Positions 51,650 through 61,536 of a DNA stretch of 64,000 bases are shown one piece after another; positions within the stretch are counted from its first letter, which is position 1; every line of letters starts with the position of its first letter. The translations under genes were made by a program, and so were the position numbers. Under the pieces are notes generated by a model. It had not been told where the DNA came from. It worked only from the letters and a program-made list of their open reading frames with translations, and did not search any database. Source of the stretch: Dyadobacter fanqingshengii (GTDB lineage: Bacteria > Bacteroidota > Bacteroidia > Cytophagales > Spirosomataceae). The stretch is from NCBI RefSeq assembly GCF_023822005.2, contig NZ_CP098806.1, positions 1,240,001 to 1,304,000 of the forward strand, given 5' to 3'.

Positions 51650-54600
51650 ATGGAAAATCGACTTTTATTAGAACCGGAAGTGTTACGAACCTTCCAAAAA
51701 TACCTGCTGCATTTCTGCCTCGCCGTCACGCTGCTGGCGGGGCATCCGGTCATCGCGCAGTCGGCCGGTGAAACCAACATTTCGGGAGAAATCAAGGATG
51801 AAAAGAATGGCGCTATCCCGGGTGCGAGCATCGTGTTACAAGGCTCCGCAAAAGGAACCACAACCGACGCAAACGGCAAATTTTCAATGAGCGTGCCCCG
51901 ATCCGGCTCGGTGCTGATCGTGAGTTTTTTGGGATATAAGCGCCAGGAAATTGCGGTTGGCAATCAAACAGAGTTTGACATCAAACTCGAACCGAGCACG
52001 GATGACTTGCAAGAGGTGGTGGTGGTAGGATATGGAACGCAGCGGAAGCAAACCCTTACGGGCGCAATTTCAAATATTATCTCCGAGGACATTAAAACCA
52101 CCACGCATACGAGCCTGGCGCAAAGCCTTCAGGGAAAAGTGGCCGGTGTGCAGATCCGCCAGAATTCGGGTGAACCGGGTTCATTCAGCACAAGCATTAA
52201 CATTCGCGGGTTCGGCGAGCCGCTTTACGTCGTGGACGGCGTGGCGCGTGACGGCGGTTATGAATTTCAAAAGATCAACCCGGACGACATTGAAAGCATT
52301 TCGGTGCTAAAAGATGCTTCGGCTGCGATTTTCGGGATCCGGGCGGGTAATGGTGTGGTGATCGTGACGACAAAAAAAGGAAGCAAGGGAAAGCCTAAAT
52401 TCAGTTACAATGCGGTTTATGGTCGGCAAAGCCCAACGGACGTTCCGCAAATGACCTCTGCTTTGCAATGGGCTGAAATGCGCAATGACGCTGCTAAAAA
52501 TTTAGGTGAAAATCCGGTTTATACGGCTGAGGAAATCGAAAAATTCAGAACGGGAGCGCCTGGCTACGAGGGAACGGATTGGTATAAAACGGTTTTAAAT
52601 AAATCAGCTTCCCAGCAGCAACATTTTCTCTCCGCTTCCGGCGGGGAAGGAGCTGTGACCTATTTTACCAGTTTTGGTTTTCAAAATGAAAACGGTCTTT
52701 TGAAAAGTAAGGATATGGGTTATAAAAAGTACACATTTAGGGCTAATGTAGGCATTGATTTGACCCAAAACCTGAAAGCGGACCTGATCCTTTCCGGGCT
52801 TTTTGACAAAAGAGATCAGCCGGGAGACAACTTTTTCAATATTTACAAAGGCACCAGAATCGCATTGGCGACGGAGCGGCCTTTTGCCAATGACAACCCG
52901 AAATATCCTTCCCTGCTCAGCGGAGGCTATAATCCGGTTGCGCTGGCCGACGGTGACATGACGGGATACAACGAGGAAGCCAACAAATTTTTCCAATCCA
53001 CTTTTGCGTTGACTTACTCAGTTCCTTTTGTTCCGGGGTTGAAAGTGAAGGGTTTGGTGGCTTATGACAGCAACAATTATCGCAATAAGTCTGTCTCCAA
53101 AAGCTACAACCTTTACACCTACGACGCGGCGACGGACAAATACACAGCCCATTTGCAACGTAATCCTTCGCGAATAGGCAATAATTTTTCAGACAATAAT
53201 CGCGTCACATTTCAGGGACAATTGCTTTATAACACCGTGATCGCTAAAAATCACAATGTGGGTGCGACATTGGTTTACGAGCAGCAGGAATCCAAAAACC
53301 GCTGGGCCGGCTTAGGTCGGGAATATGCATTTTATACCAATGACCAGATTGACCAGGCCGGGCTTAATAACCAGACAACCAGTGGTTCCGAGAGCGAATA
53401 CGCGAGCCAGTCATTTGTGGGAAGGCTGAATTACGACTTTAAGGAAAAATATTTGCTTGAAGTTGCGGCCCGATATGACGGCTCTTACCGGTATCACCCG
53501 GATCGTCGCTGGGGATTGTTCCCGGTGGTTTCTGCCGGCTGGCGGATCACGGAAGAGCCGTTTATGGACAACATTCCTTTGATTTCCAATCTTAAACTGA
53601 GAGGTTCTTACGGCCTGGTAGGCGCTGATGCGGGTGCGCCATTCCAGTATGTGCCCGGCTTCTCGCTCACGGGTGGCGGCGGTTACGAATTTACCAATGG
53701 CAATTACACAACCGGAGCAGCATCTCCTGCCATTGTAAATGAACAATTAACCTGGTTTAAGTCTAAAATCAAGGACGTCGGCATTGACATCGGGCTTTGG
53801 GATAACCGTGTGGATCTGACTTTCGATGTGTATCAACGGGATCGCAAGGGATTGCTGGCCAGAAGAAATGTATCATTACCCAACACTTTCGGCGGAACAT
53901 TACCGGACGAAAACCTGAACAGCGACCGCGTTCAGGGAATCGAATTTTCGGCTGCTTATAATGGTCAGATCCGTGATTTTAAATATGGTATTTCAGGAAA
54001 CTTCAACTTTGCCCGCACCATGAACCGCTATGTGGAAAGAGGCGATTTCCTGAACAGTATGGATAAATGGAAGACCGGGACAACGAATCGCTGGAACGAC
54101 GTCGTTTGGGCTTACCAGCTGGAAGGCCAGTTTCAGAACAAAGATGAAGTGATTTACGCTCCGATACAGAATGGTGATCTGGGTAATACCCGTGAGCTTC
54201 CGGGGGATTTTAAATACAAAGATGTGGATGGAAACGGCATGATCGATGGTAATGACGCATTGCCATTGTTCTTCGGCGGCGATCCTAAAATGTATTACGG
54301 CGTTACACTCAATGCATCCTGGAAAGGTTTCGACTTCACAGCGCTATTCCAGGGATCTGGGAAATACAGCGTGCGTTTCCGGGAAGTGTATGCGGAGGTT
54401 TTTGCTTTTCGAGGGAACACGCCGGAATATTTTTACGACAGATGGCATCTGGATGGTGATAATGAGTGGATTCCGGGTAAATGGCCTGCTTCCCGCTTCA
54501 ATTATAATGTGGGAGCCATGTATGCCGAAAGTTCGGCCTGGCGGAAAGATGCATCTTATCTGCGTTTCAAAAGCGCGCAGCTTGGTTACACATTCAACCT

Positions 54601-54784
54601 TAGCTGGCTGAAAAAGATCGGAATTGACGACGTCCGCGTCTATGGCAATGCACACAACATTTTCACCTGGGCCGATCCGTTCGTGAAGCCGTTTGATCCC
54701 GAAAAAATTGAAGGGTTGTTCGGTGCCGGGCTTACTTATCCGGTCACAAGAAGCTACAACTTTGGTATTAATGTTACATTCTAA
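51650..54784 (+). CDS. SusC/RagA family TonB-linked outer membrane protein
   Basis: Protein of 1044 residues. A signal sequence ending near VIAQ is followed by a CarboxypepD_reg-like domain (ISGEIKDEKNGAIPGASIVLQGSAKGTTTDANGKFSM), a TonB box/plug junction DDLQEVVVVGYGTQRKQTLTGAI, a plug (LAQSLQGKVAGVQIRQNSG, VDGVARDG, ISVLKDASAAIFGIRAGNGVVIVTTKKG) and a barrel ending NFGINVTF. It imports oligosaccharides together with the SusD encoded 11 bases downstream. It opens a polysaccharide utilisation locus that also contains a DUF3823 lipoprotein and a GH71/99-like enzyme. Confidence 0.97.
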   Translation: MENRLLLEPEVLRTFQKYLLHFCLAVTLLAGHPVIAQSAGETNISGEIKDEKNGAIPGASIVLQGSAKGTTTDANGKFSMSVPRSGSVLIVSFLGYKRQEIAVGNQTEFDIKLEPSTDDLQEVVVVGYGTQRKQTLTGAISNIISEDIKTTTHTSLAQSLQGKVAGVQIRQNSGEPGSFSTSINIRGFGEPLYVVDGVARDGGYEFQKINPDDIESISVLKDASAAIFGIRAGNGVVIVTTKKGSKGKPKFSYNAVYGRQSPTDVPQMTSALQWAEMRNDAAKNLGENPVYTAEEIEKFRTGAPGYEGTDWYKTVLNKSASQQQHFLSASGGEGAVTYFTSFGFQNENGLLKSKDMGYKKYTFRANVGIDLTQNLKADLILSGLFDKRDQPGDNFFNIYKGTRIALATERPFANDNPKYPSLLSGGYNPVALADGDMTGYNEEANKFFQSTFALTYSVPFVPGLKVKGLVAYDSNNYRNKSVSKSYNLYTYDAATDKYTAHLQRNPSRIGNNFSDNNRVTFQGQLLYNTVIAKNHNVGATLVYEQQESKNRWAGLGREYAFYTNDQIDQAGLNNQTTSGSESEYASQSFVGRLNYDFKEKYLLEVAARYDGSYRYHPDRRWGLFPVVSAGWRITEEPFMDNIPLISNLKLRGSYGLVGADAGAPFQYVPGFSLTGGGGYEFTNGNYTTGAASPAIVNEQLTWFKSKIKDVGIDIGLWDNRVDLTFDVYQRDRKGLLARRNVSLPNTFGGTLPDENLNSDRVQGIEFSAAYNGQIRDFKYGISGNFNFARTMNRYVERGDFLNSMDKWKTGTTNRWNDVVWAYQLEGQFQNKDEVIYAPIQNGDLGNTRELPGDFKYKDVDGNGMIDGNDALPLFFGGDPKMYYGVTLNASWKGFDFTALFQGSGKYSVRFREVYAEVFAFRGNTPEYFYDRWHLDGDNEWIPGKWPASRFNYNVGAMYAESSAWRKDASYLRFKSAQLGYTFNLSWLKKIGIDDVRVYGNAHNIFTWADPFVKPFDPEKIEGLFGAGLTYPVTRSYNFGINVTF

Positions 54785-54795
54785 CAGCTGAGAAA

Positions 54796-56691
54796 ATGAA
54801 ATTGACCAAACATATATTAATGCTCCTTCTGCTGTTAACCGCCATTAGCTGCGACAATGTGCTGGACAAGCAGCCATTGGACAAGTTGCAGGGAGAAAAC
54901 CTTTTTTCAAATCCGGAAGGGGTGAAATTGTACATGGCGAACTTGTATTATCAGTTGCCAATCGAAGACTTTACCTTTTTCAGACAGGGTTTTAACTGGA
55001 ACACGGGCGACCCGAACAATGGTGGATTTGCGCCCGCTATGATTACGGACGAAGCGGTTCACACGGAATTCGGTGATTTTATTGGTAATGATGATTTTCA
55101 ATGGTGGGACCAGGGTTATAAGTTGATCCGGGACACCAACATTCTGATCGACATTATTCCTACACTGGATGTGAGCGAGGACGAAACCAAAGCGCTTGTG
55201 GGTGAAAGTGCCTTCATCCGTGCGTATGCCTATTTTGCATTGGTTAAAAGATATGGCGGCGTTCCCTTGATCACGGCTGTGCAGAAATATGAAGGTGATG
55301 TGGAAGCGCTGAAAGTCCCACGCAGCACAGAAAAAGAGACCTGGGATTTTGTATTGAAGGAATGCGACATTGCAATAGCGAATTTGGCGGATTCATGGCC
55401 GGGCGGCGAAAGGCGTGCTACGAAATGGGTGGCATATGCGCTCAAATCCAGGGCTGCATTGCACGCTGCATCTTTGGCCAAATACGGGGAGAGAGCGCCA
55501 ATTTCGGGAACTGCCGTGGATCAGAAACTGGTTGGCATTGACAAATCGGCTGCTGCCGAATACTACAAGGCCGCTATTGAAGCATCTGAGGCCATTATCA
55601 ATTCCGGGAAATTTGCCCTCTACAAGCCTGCGCCGGCCAATCCCGAAGAGGCTGCTGAAAATTACCGCAAGCTTTTTGAAGATCCCAATATTGCGCCAGC
55701 CGAGGCTATTTTCATCAAAGGTTTTGCACGGCCCGGCGCGGGGACCGGGCACAATTACGGGATCTGGTATCAACCCAACCAGACTGCCAACGGCTGGCCG
55801 CATCCGGGCCGCATGAACCCGACACTGGACTTGATCGATGCTTATGAAAGTTACACAAACCCGGGACAAAACGCACCGGTCACGACGACCGTCGCGGGTA
55901 ATGATGTGAATGATTACAATGGTTTTGACCCGGCAAAAAACTACAAACGATATAACGATCCTGCCGGGATTTACAAGGATAAAGATGCGCGTTTGTGGGC
56001 AACGGCAATCTTGCCGGGAACGCCCTGGAAAGGACAGAAAATCATCATTCAGGCCGGATTCGTGAAGCCGGACGGCAACGCACAATTATTCGGCGGTGAC
56101 CCGATTAAAGTGGGTAGCGCGACCATTTATCCTTACGGAGCCGCGGATCGCACGCAATATTCAGGGTTCGACACCTGGGGCGGAAATAATACCCGGACGG
56201 GCGTGAGCTTCAAGAAATTTCTTAGCGAGGGCGTGAATGTTGCGCCGGGTTGGAATCAGACGGTTTCTGACTGGGCCGACTTCCGTTACGCCGAAATCCT
56301 GCTAAACTACGCAGAAGCCATCGTCGAAAGCGGCACTGGAACGGCAATCAAAGGAGCTCAGGCATTGAATGACATCCGCCGCCGGGCCGGCCACACGAAA
56401 GACATTCCGTTAACGATCGATAATGTGATCCGGGAAAGAAGGGTGGAGCTGGCGTTTGAAAATAAGCGGTTCTGGGACCTGGTAAGAAGGCGCGAATATC
56501 ATACGCTATTCAACAACCGCGTGCGCCATGCGCTCATTCCCGTGCTCGACCTGCGCGTGACACCTGCGAAATATATTTTTATCCGCCAGAACATTGCGCG
56601 CCTGAATCCGGCAACCTTCGATTACAAGCAATATTATCGCTACATCCCGGGCGTTGGGTCAAACGGATTGGTTCAAAATCCTCAATATTAA
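54796..56691 (+). CDS. RagB/SusD family nutrient uptake outer membrane protein
   Basis: Lipoprotein of 631 residues with lipobox TAISC (Cys19). SusD features: LDKQPLDKLQGENLFSNPEGVKLYMANLY at the start, a TPR-like helix region with GESAFIRAYAYFALVKRYGGVPLI, WVAYALKSRAALHAASLAKYG and the C-terminal VIRERRVELAFENKRFWDLVRR, finishing with LVQNPQY. It caps the SusC porin 11 bases upstream and binds the glycan at the cell surface. At 631 residues it is longer than many SusD proteins, with an extra loop region around 290-450. Confidence 0.97.
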   Translation: MKLTKHILMLLLLLTAISCDNVLDKQPLDKLQGENLFSNPEGVKLYMANLYYQLPIEDFTFFRQGFNWNTGDPNNGGFAPAMITDEAVHTEFGDFIGNDDFQWWDQGYKLIRDTNILIDIIPTLDVSEDETKALVGESAFIRAYAYFALVKRYGGVPLITAVQKYEGDVEALKVPRSTEKETWDFVLKECDIAIANLADSWPGGERRATKWVAYALKSRAALHAASLAKYGERAPISGTAVDQKLVGIDKSAAAEYYKAAIEASEAIINSGKFALYKPAPANPEEAAENYRKLFEDPNIAPAEAIFIKGFARPGAGTGHNYGIWYQPNQTANGWPHPGRMNPTLDLIDAYESYTNPGQNAPVTTTVAGNDVNDYNGFDPAKNYKRYNDPAGIYKDKDARLWATAILPGTPWKGQKIIIQAGFVKPDGNAQLFGGDPIKVGSATIYPYGAADRTQYSGFDTWGGNNTRTGVSFKKFLSEGVNVAPGWNQTVSDWADFRYAEILLNYAEAIVESGTGTAIKGAQALNDIRRRAGHTKDIPLTIDNVIRERRVELAFENKRFWDLVRRREYHTLFNNRVRHALIPVLDLRVTPAKYIFIRQNIARLNPATFDYKQYYRYIPGVGSNGLVQNPQY

Positions 56692-56739
56692 TGGCTGGCA
56701 CGAATGCAATGTTGATCTTCATTATTATTCAATTTGACT

Positions 56740-57429
56740 ATGAAAACAGTACAAAAATATGTCCTGGCGCTTGGGCTGATGTTCGCGACAGTGAGTTGCA
56801 AGATAGATAATTACCCCGCGCCGGACGCGCAGCTTTATGGGACTTTTCTGGATGCGGAAACCAATGAGCCCGTGGAGCAGGACATTATCCGCGGGAGCAC
56901 CATTGAGTTTATTGAGCACGGGTATGCGTCTCAGACGAAGCAGGTTATGATCGTGAAAAACGACGGGACTTATCGTAATAACCTGATTTTTGCAAATCAA
57001 TATACCATTACGCCCGTGCGCGGAAATTTTGTTCCTGCTGAGCCGCAGGACGTGACGGTTGCGGGTGAAACCAAGCTGGATTTCAAGGTCCAGCCTTATA
57101 TTCGGGTGAAAGATGTGAAGATCGAAAAGTCCGGTTCCAAGGTGATCGCGACGTTCAAAATCCAGCAGACCGTGATCAATAATGTGAAGAAAATCGGTTT
57201 GTATGCGCATCCGGAGCCCTCGGTAGGAGAGCCCATGCGAACGGTTTTGGCTGAAACGGAGATTAATGGTGCAACTGATCCCAAGAAGGTTTACAAGCTG
57301 GAAATAGACATTCCTTCGAACAGCAATAACCTGAAAGCCGGCAGCCAGTATTTTTTCCGGGTCGGAGCGATCATCGATGCGCCGGAATCCAAATTCAACT
57401 ATGCAAAGGCTGTGCGAGTGGCGTTGTGA
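56740..57429 (+). CDS. DUF3823 domain lipoprotein
   Basis: Lipoprotein of 229 residues from the ATG at 56740 (a TTG six bases earlier is in frame). Lipobox ATVSC places the acylated Cys at residue 20. An N-terminal beta-sandwich typical of DUF3823 follows (YPAPDAQLYGTFLDAETNEPVEQDIIRGSTIEFIEHGY, VPAEPQDVTVAGETKLDFKVQPYIRV), then a second strand-rich part. DUF3823 proteins occur immediately after SusD in Bacteroidota loci and are thought to be surface glycan-binding proteins of the SusE type. The next gene starts within 24 bases. Confidence 0.85.
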   Translation: MKTVQKYVLALGLMFATVSCKIDNYPAPDAQLYGTFLDAETNEPVEQDIIRGSTIEFIEHGYASQTKQVMIVKNDGTYRNNLIFANQYTITPVRGNFVPAEPQDVTVAGETKLDFKVQPYIRVKDVKIEKSGSKVIATFKIQQTVINNVKKIGLYAHPEPSVGEPMRTVLAETEINGATDPKKVYKLEIDIPSNSNNLKAGSQYFFRVGAIIDAPESKFNYAKAVRVAL

Positions 57430-57449
57430 TTAAAACTAAACCTTTAACT

Positions 57450-58760
57450 ATGAATTTCTTTAAATTCCTGATACTCTTACCTTTTCTTTCATTCAGCTGC
57501 AATGGTGCGGATGATGATAAACAAAATGTTGATTCTAAACCAATTGAAGAAGTGAAGTACGATGAGACCGGCGTGCTTTTCAAAAGCTACAAGGGCCTCG
57601 TTATGGCCGGCTACCAGGGCTGGTTTACAGCCGAGGGCGACGGTGCGGGACGCGGTTGGCATCATTACCAGAAAGGCGGGAAGTTTGAGCCAGGCGCTAC
57701 TTCCATAGACTTTTGGCCCGATGTGACGGATTATTCCAAAACTTATAAAACAGCCTTTCAATACAAAAGCGGCGAGGCGGCGCAAGTTTATAGCCCCTAT
57801 GACGAAGAAAGTGTAGACCTGCATTTTAAATGGATGAAAGAGCACGGCATTGACGGCGTTTATATGCAGCGTTTTGTGTCCGAAGTGAAAGGGGAAAGCG
57901 GCAAAAAACATTTCGATAAAGTGCTTGCCAATGCATTAAAAGCTTCCAAAAAATATGGTCGTGCAATCAGCGTCATGTACGATCTGAGCGGTTCAACTTC
58001 TGCGGATATGGACTTTATTGTTAAAGATTGGGAAGAGTTGCAAAGCACCTTCAAGCTTTTTGATAACAAAGAAAACCCGCAATATCTGCGGCATAACGGC
58101 CGTCCGCTGCTGGCGATCTGGGGAGTGGGATTTAATGATGGCCGCAAATACACCATTGCCGACATTCAAAAATTGCTGGAAAAAGTGAAAGGACCGACTA
58201 AAAAGGCCTCGATCTTGCTAGGCGTGCCTTATTATTGGCGGAGCCTGGGAAAAGACACGGAAAATTCGACTTTACTTCACACAATTGTTAAGACCGTGGA
58301 TGTGGTGATGCCCTGGGCAGTGGGGCGATATAATGCTTCCACTTACACGGATGTTGCAGGGCCAAATTTGCCCGCTGACATTGCCTGGTGCAAAGCGAAT
58401 AATCTCGACTATGCGCCGTTGGTGTTTCCTGGTTTCAGCTGGGGCAACTTAAAGAATGACAAGTCATTATACAACCAGATCCCGCGTGGGAAAGGCGATT
58501 TTTTATGGCAGCAAATTGCTGGCGCCAAGCTTTCCGGCGCGGAAGTATTGTACGTGGCCATGTTTGACGAAGTGGACGAAGGTACGGCCATTTTCAAATG
58601 CAAGCGGGAAGGGGAGCTGCCTGAAAATGGGGACGGAAAATTTGTTGGCATTGAGCCAGAGTTGAAAACGGACCATTATCTGTGGCTCACCGGGCAAGGC
58701 GCGAAATGGTTTCACGGGGAATCGGGATTCAGCGCTAAGAAACCTGAACGACCGCATTAA
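57450..58760 (+). CDS. GH71/99-like glycoside hydrolase, lipoprotein
   Basis: Lipoprotein of 436 residues from the ATG at 57450; an earlier in-frame GTG overlaps the previous stop. Lipobox LSFSC gives Cys17. The body is a TIM-barrel-like glycosidase of the family 71/99-like group: VMAGYQGWFTAEGDGAGRGWHHYQ, VDLHFKWMKEHGIDGVYMQRFVSEV, RAISVMYDLSGST, HNGRPLLAIWGVGFND and EVLYVAMFDEVDEGTAIFK. Acidic residues in MYDLSG and DEVDEGT are candidate catalytic groups. GH99 relatives cut alpha-mannan; the activity here is unproven. It is the enzyme of the SusCD locus. Confidence 0.86.
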   Translation: MNFFKFLILLPFLSFSCNGADDDKQNVDSKPIEEVKYDETGVLFKSYKGLVMAGYQGWFTAEGDGAGRGWHHYQKGGKFEPGATSIDFWPDVTDYSKTYKTAFQYKSGEAAQVYSPYDEESVDLHFKWMKEHGIDGVYMQRFVSEVKGESGKKHFDKVLANALKASKKYGRAISVMYDLSGSTSADMDFIVKDWEELQSTFKLFDNKENPQYLRHNGRPLLAIWGVGFNDGRKYTIADIQKLLEKVKGPTKKASILLGVPYYWRSLGKDTENSTLLHTIVKTVDVVMPWAVGRYNASTYTDVAGPNLPADIAWCKANNLDYAPLVFPGFSWGNLKNDKSLYNQIPRGKGDFLWQQIAGAKLSGAEVLYVAMFDEVDEGTAIFKCKREGELPENGDGKFVGIEPELKTDHYLWLTGQGAKWFHGESGFSAKKPERPH

Positions 58761-58778
58761 GAGAATCGGAAGTGGCCG

Positions 58779-61358
58779 TCAGGAATGCAAAACTTCCGGC
58801 ATGTCTTTTTGAAACTCTTCCCCGTAAATCCGCATGTATTCTCTGGCAAAATTTTCGAAAGTTGTTTTGGCCAGAGAATGCTTGCCCAACAGCGCCAAAG
58901 CCTTGCATTTGATGGTCATTGCTTCTTCATTTACCGGGTCAAAATAGAAAATGTAATTAGCGACTTTGATCATAAATTCAGGATCATCCGTAATTTTCAC
59001 CGAAGCCGCGTAACGCAAGTAAGCATCAACTATTTCGTTGGAAATCTCAGATTTGAAACTATCCAGCCACTCATATTCAAGATCAGCCAGGAACGTCCCG
59101 CGTTTACTGATCTGGGAAAGGTCCACAATGTCTTGCTTGGAAAGCACACGCTTATCCGACACCAGTTTTAAATATTCAGCATAATCGACGTGAATGTGCT
59201 CATAGTCGATGTTAACACGCCAATATCCGCTCTCCTTGGAAATGTGACACCATTTCAATTTGTCCAAAATCCCTTTCAACTTGGCAATGTTCACCGCCCG
59301 GTTGTTCCGCGCGCTTTCCGACGATTTATCAAACCAAAGCAACTCCTTCAATTTTTCAGAACTGATCCCTTCCCTGCGAACGGAATGTAATAAGATCACT
59401 AAAAACAGTTCTTTGAGCAAAGGCGTAAATAGTCGCGTTATCTCAGTCCCTTGATCATCAAATAATTGCAGGTTACCAAACAGCATAATGCTGCTGTGAA
59501 GCGGGACAAGCCTGGTTTCAATGCTTTTTTCAGGAATGTCCGTGATCAGAGCAGGCTGGAAAGTAACTTCCTTAGCCATGATCTTTTCAGCCGGAACCGG
59601 CGCAACCTGTGATGTTACAAAATTTGGTTTTCTCCTTTTGTAAAAATAAAACCCGGCAACAACGGCCATTACCGCCCCAATAAACCAAAGCACATTTCCT
59701 GACCTAGCAGATGCCTGAGCAATGGCCGGAACTATTGCCAATGGTGGTGAGAAAAGGGAATAAATGGAAACCTTCGTTTGATTTTTATCAGTCCTGAATA
59801 GCGTTACCGCCACAAATCTGCCGGTTGATTCATCAAAAAACAGATCCGCAAATGATTCTGTATCAATGAATTCAAACGGAATCTTTGAGCCGACGACCTT
59901 ATATTCCGGTTTTGAAAGCGAGCCTGTAATGAGCTGCAATGCAGAGTTAAATTTGTCTTTTGGGAAAATCAGCGCATAGTACGCGCCTTCTTTCTCCCTG
60001 ACAATCATCGAATTTGCAAATACGAAATCTTCTTCCGGAATTTTCAGATCGTAGATTTTCTTGAACGAACCTGTTTTAGAATTGAAGAAAATCAGGTCAT
60101 ACCAGTTTCTCGGGTTCAGGATCTGCCGGCCGGTTACACTTCCATAACCGCCCATAATATATGCCCCGCCCGTTGCTTCACCCGCAGCGGCCAGATAACG
60201 AGGCGAAAAAACACTGTCCTGCCGACTCACCTGCGACCATTGTCCCGTTCCCGGATGATACTTTTGAATGATGTTTTTATATTCAAGATGGCCGTAACCG
60301 CCTAAAATATATATTGTTGAGTCTGTTTTGGAATAGAATTTATTGGCATGCAGGAAATGCGTTTTCAGTTCAGCTTTCACATCGGTTTTATCCCATTTAC
60401 CACTGATTGTGTCGAAATGCGAAACCTGTTTTTCATTGATAAAAAGATTGTAAATCCGGTTCGTGGACTTTTCATAAAACACTTGGTTATCCATGAAAAG
60501 CGACTGTTGCTGAGACTGATACGGAATGCGCTTTACCTGATTGCTCGAAATGCGATGCATTGTCAATGTGTCAGTGCCAACAATGTACACGATCCCGGTT
60601 TGCTGGTCGCAAGTGACCCGGGCGGGACCTTGCACTACGAATGTTTGCAGCGGCTGCCATTCATAATGCATCTTCTTGATCCATAGTGGATTAGCTACAA
60701 GACCGTCTGTATTCTTTATGCTTCCGACTGCTTTTGTGCCACTCATTTCATCGAGATTCCAGCGATATTTTTCGTCGCCGTTCTCAGCAATGGCAATGTT
60801 CCGGATCTTCATGGGCGGAACGTCCGTGGTGTTGAAGTTTTTATATTTATTAGCACCAAAAAGAATCTTGAAACAGCCATTTTTTTCGAGCGTCACGGCC
60901 TGTTTAAACTGCTGCGTTCCACTAAAAACAGTGAGTGTCCCTGCCTTTTTGTCGAATACCAGCCGTATTTTGTTCCAGTTCTGGTAAAGGGAAGTTTCGT
61001 CAATATCAAAAGCGATTTTGGAGAATTTATCGCCAATCACCACTTTGAAACGGTCTCTATTGAGGGAAGAGTTGTCGTAAAGAATATCAATGTTCTTCCG
61101 GTCATTTTCGATCAGCCTCACAATGTAGCCGAAGTAGTTCTTTTTATGTTTGAGAAAGGAGACTTCAAACGAAATCTCAAAATTTTCGTCAAAACAAAGG
61201 GGTTTGTCCGGCGAAAGATCCAGGCCTGTCCTTTTATCCTGCACCGATTCAAAACTCTCAAAACCAAGCCCATAAGACTGGGCCGGGCACAAATTGATCA
61301 TCCCGTAAAAAAACTGGATAGCAAGCAGGACAAAAAAAATTTTCAAACTTTTACACAT
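58779..61358 (-). CDS. Membrane-spanning LamG/Kelch sensor fused to a winged-helix and BTAD-like DNA-binding region
   Basis: About 859 residues from the ATG at 61358 (an upstream ATG at 61391 is possible). It has a signal peptide (MCKSLKIFFVLLAIQFFYG), a LamG-like jelly roll at about 30-200, and a Kelch-type propeller at about 230-540 (IYILGGYGHLEYKNIIQKYHPGTGQW, GGAYIMGGYGSVTGRQ). One membrane helix follows at about 555-573 (SGNVLWFIGAVMAVVAGFYFY), then a cytoplasmic winged-helix region (LFTPLLKELFLVILLHSVRREGISSEKLKELLW) and a BTAD-like helical end. This looks like a one-component regulator that senses outside and binds DNA inside. It is convergent with the SusCD locus ending at 58760 and is a candidate sensor for it. 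Confidence 0.78.
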   Translation of the reverse strand: MCKSLKIFFVLLAIQFFYGMINLCPAQSYGLGFESFESVQDKRTGLDLSPDKPLCFDENFEISFEVSFLKHKKNYFGYIVRLIENDRKNIDILYDNSSLNRDRFKVVIGDKFSKIAFDIDETSLYQNWNKIRLVFDKKAGTLTVFSGTQQFKQAVTLEKNGCFKILFGANKYKNFNTTDVPPMKIRNIAIAENGDEKYRWNLDEMSGTKAVGSIKNTDGLVANPLWIKKMHYEWQPLQTFVVQGPARVTCDQQTGIVYIVGTDTLTMHRISSNQVKRIPYQSQQQSLFMDNQVFYEKSTNRIYNLFINEKQVSHFDTISGKWDKTDVKAELKTHFLHANKFYSKTDSTIYILGGYGHLEYKNIIQKYHPGTGQWSQVSRQDSVFSPRYLAAAGEATGGAYIMGGYGSVTGRQILNPRNWYDLIFFNSKTGSFKKIYDLKIPEEDFVFANSMIVREKEGAYYALIFPKDKFNSALQLITGSLSKPEYKVVGSKIPFEFIDTESFADLFFDESTGRFVAVTLFRTDKNQTKVSIYSLFSPPLAIVPAIAQASARSGNVLWFIGAVMAVVAGFYFYKRRKPNFVTSQVAPVPAEKIMAKEVTFQPALITDIPEKSIETRLVPLHSSIMLFGNLQLFDDQGTEITRLFTPLLKELFLVILLHSVRREGISSEKLKELLWFDKSSESARNNRAVNIAKLKGILDKLKWCHISKESGYWRVNIDYEHIHVDYAEYLKLVSDKRVLSKQDIVDLSQISKRGTFLADLEYEWLDSFKSEISNEIVDAYLRYAASVKITDDPEFMIKVANYIFYFDPVNEEAMTIKCKALALLGKHSLAKTTFENFAREYMRIYGEEFQKDMPEVLHS

Positions 61359-61481
61359 ATTCAAACGACCACGATCTGGCAGGGTGCGCAATTAGTAAAT
61401 ATTAAGATTTTTTTGGCTTCATTTTACTTTATCCCTTATTTATTTGTTTCGCCAACAATTCACAACCCACTGATAACAAGC

Positions 61482-61515
61482 AAAAAGGCACCGGAATGAT
61501 TTCCGATGCCTTTTT
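61482..61515. terminator. Terminator for the LolA-fold gene
   Basis: 15-base arms (61482-61496 and 61501-61515) with one mismatch and a TGAT loop, A-rich on one side and T-rich on the other. It lies 21 bases after the stop of the minus-strand gene at 61537, and on that strand the stem is followed by a T run. Confidence 0.82.
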
Positions 61516-61536
61516 AAGTTTGCAGAAGCGTTTCTG

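Noticed and set aside
58767..58798. CGGAAGT/ACTTCCG inverted repeat between convergent genes as a terminator
   Set aside because: Arms are only 7 bp with a long loop and it runs into the coding end of the minus-strand gene; too weak to call.
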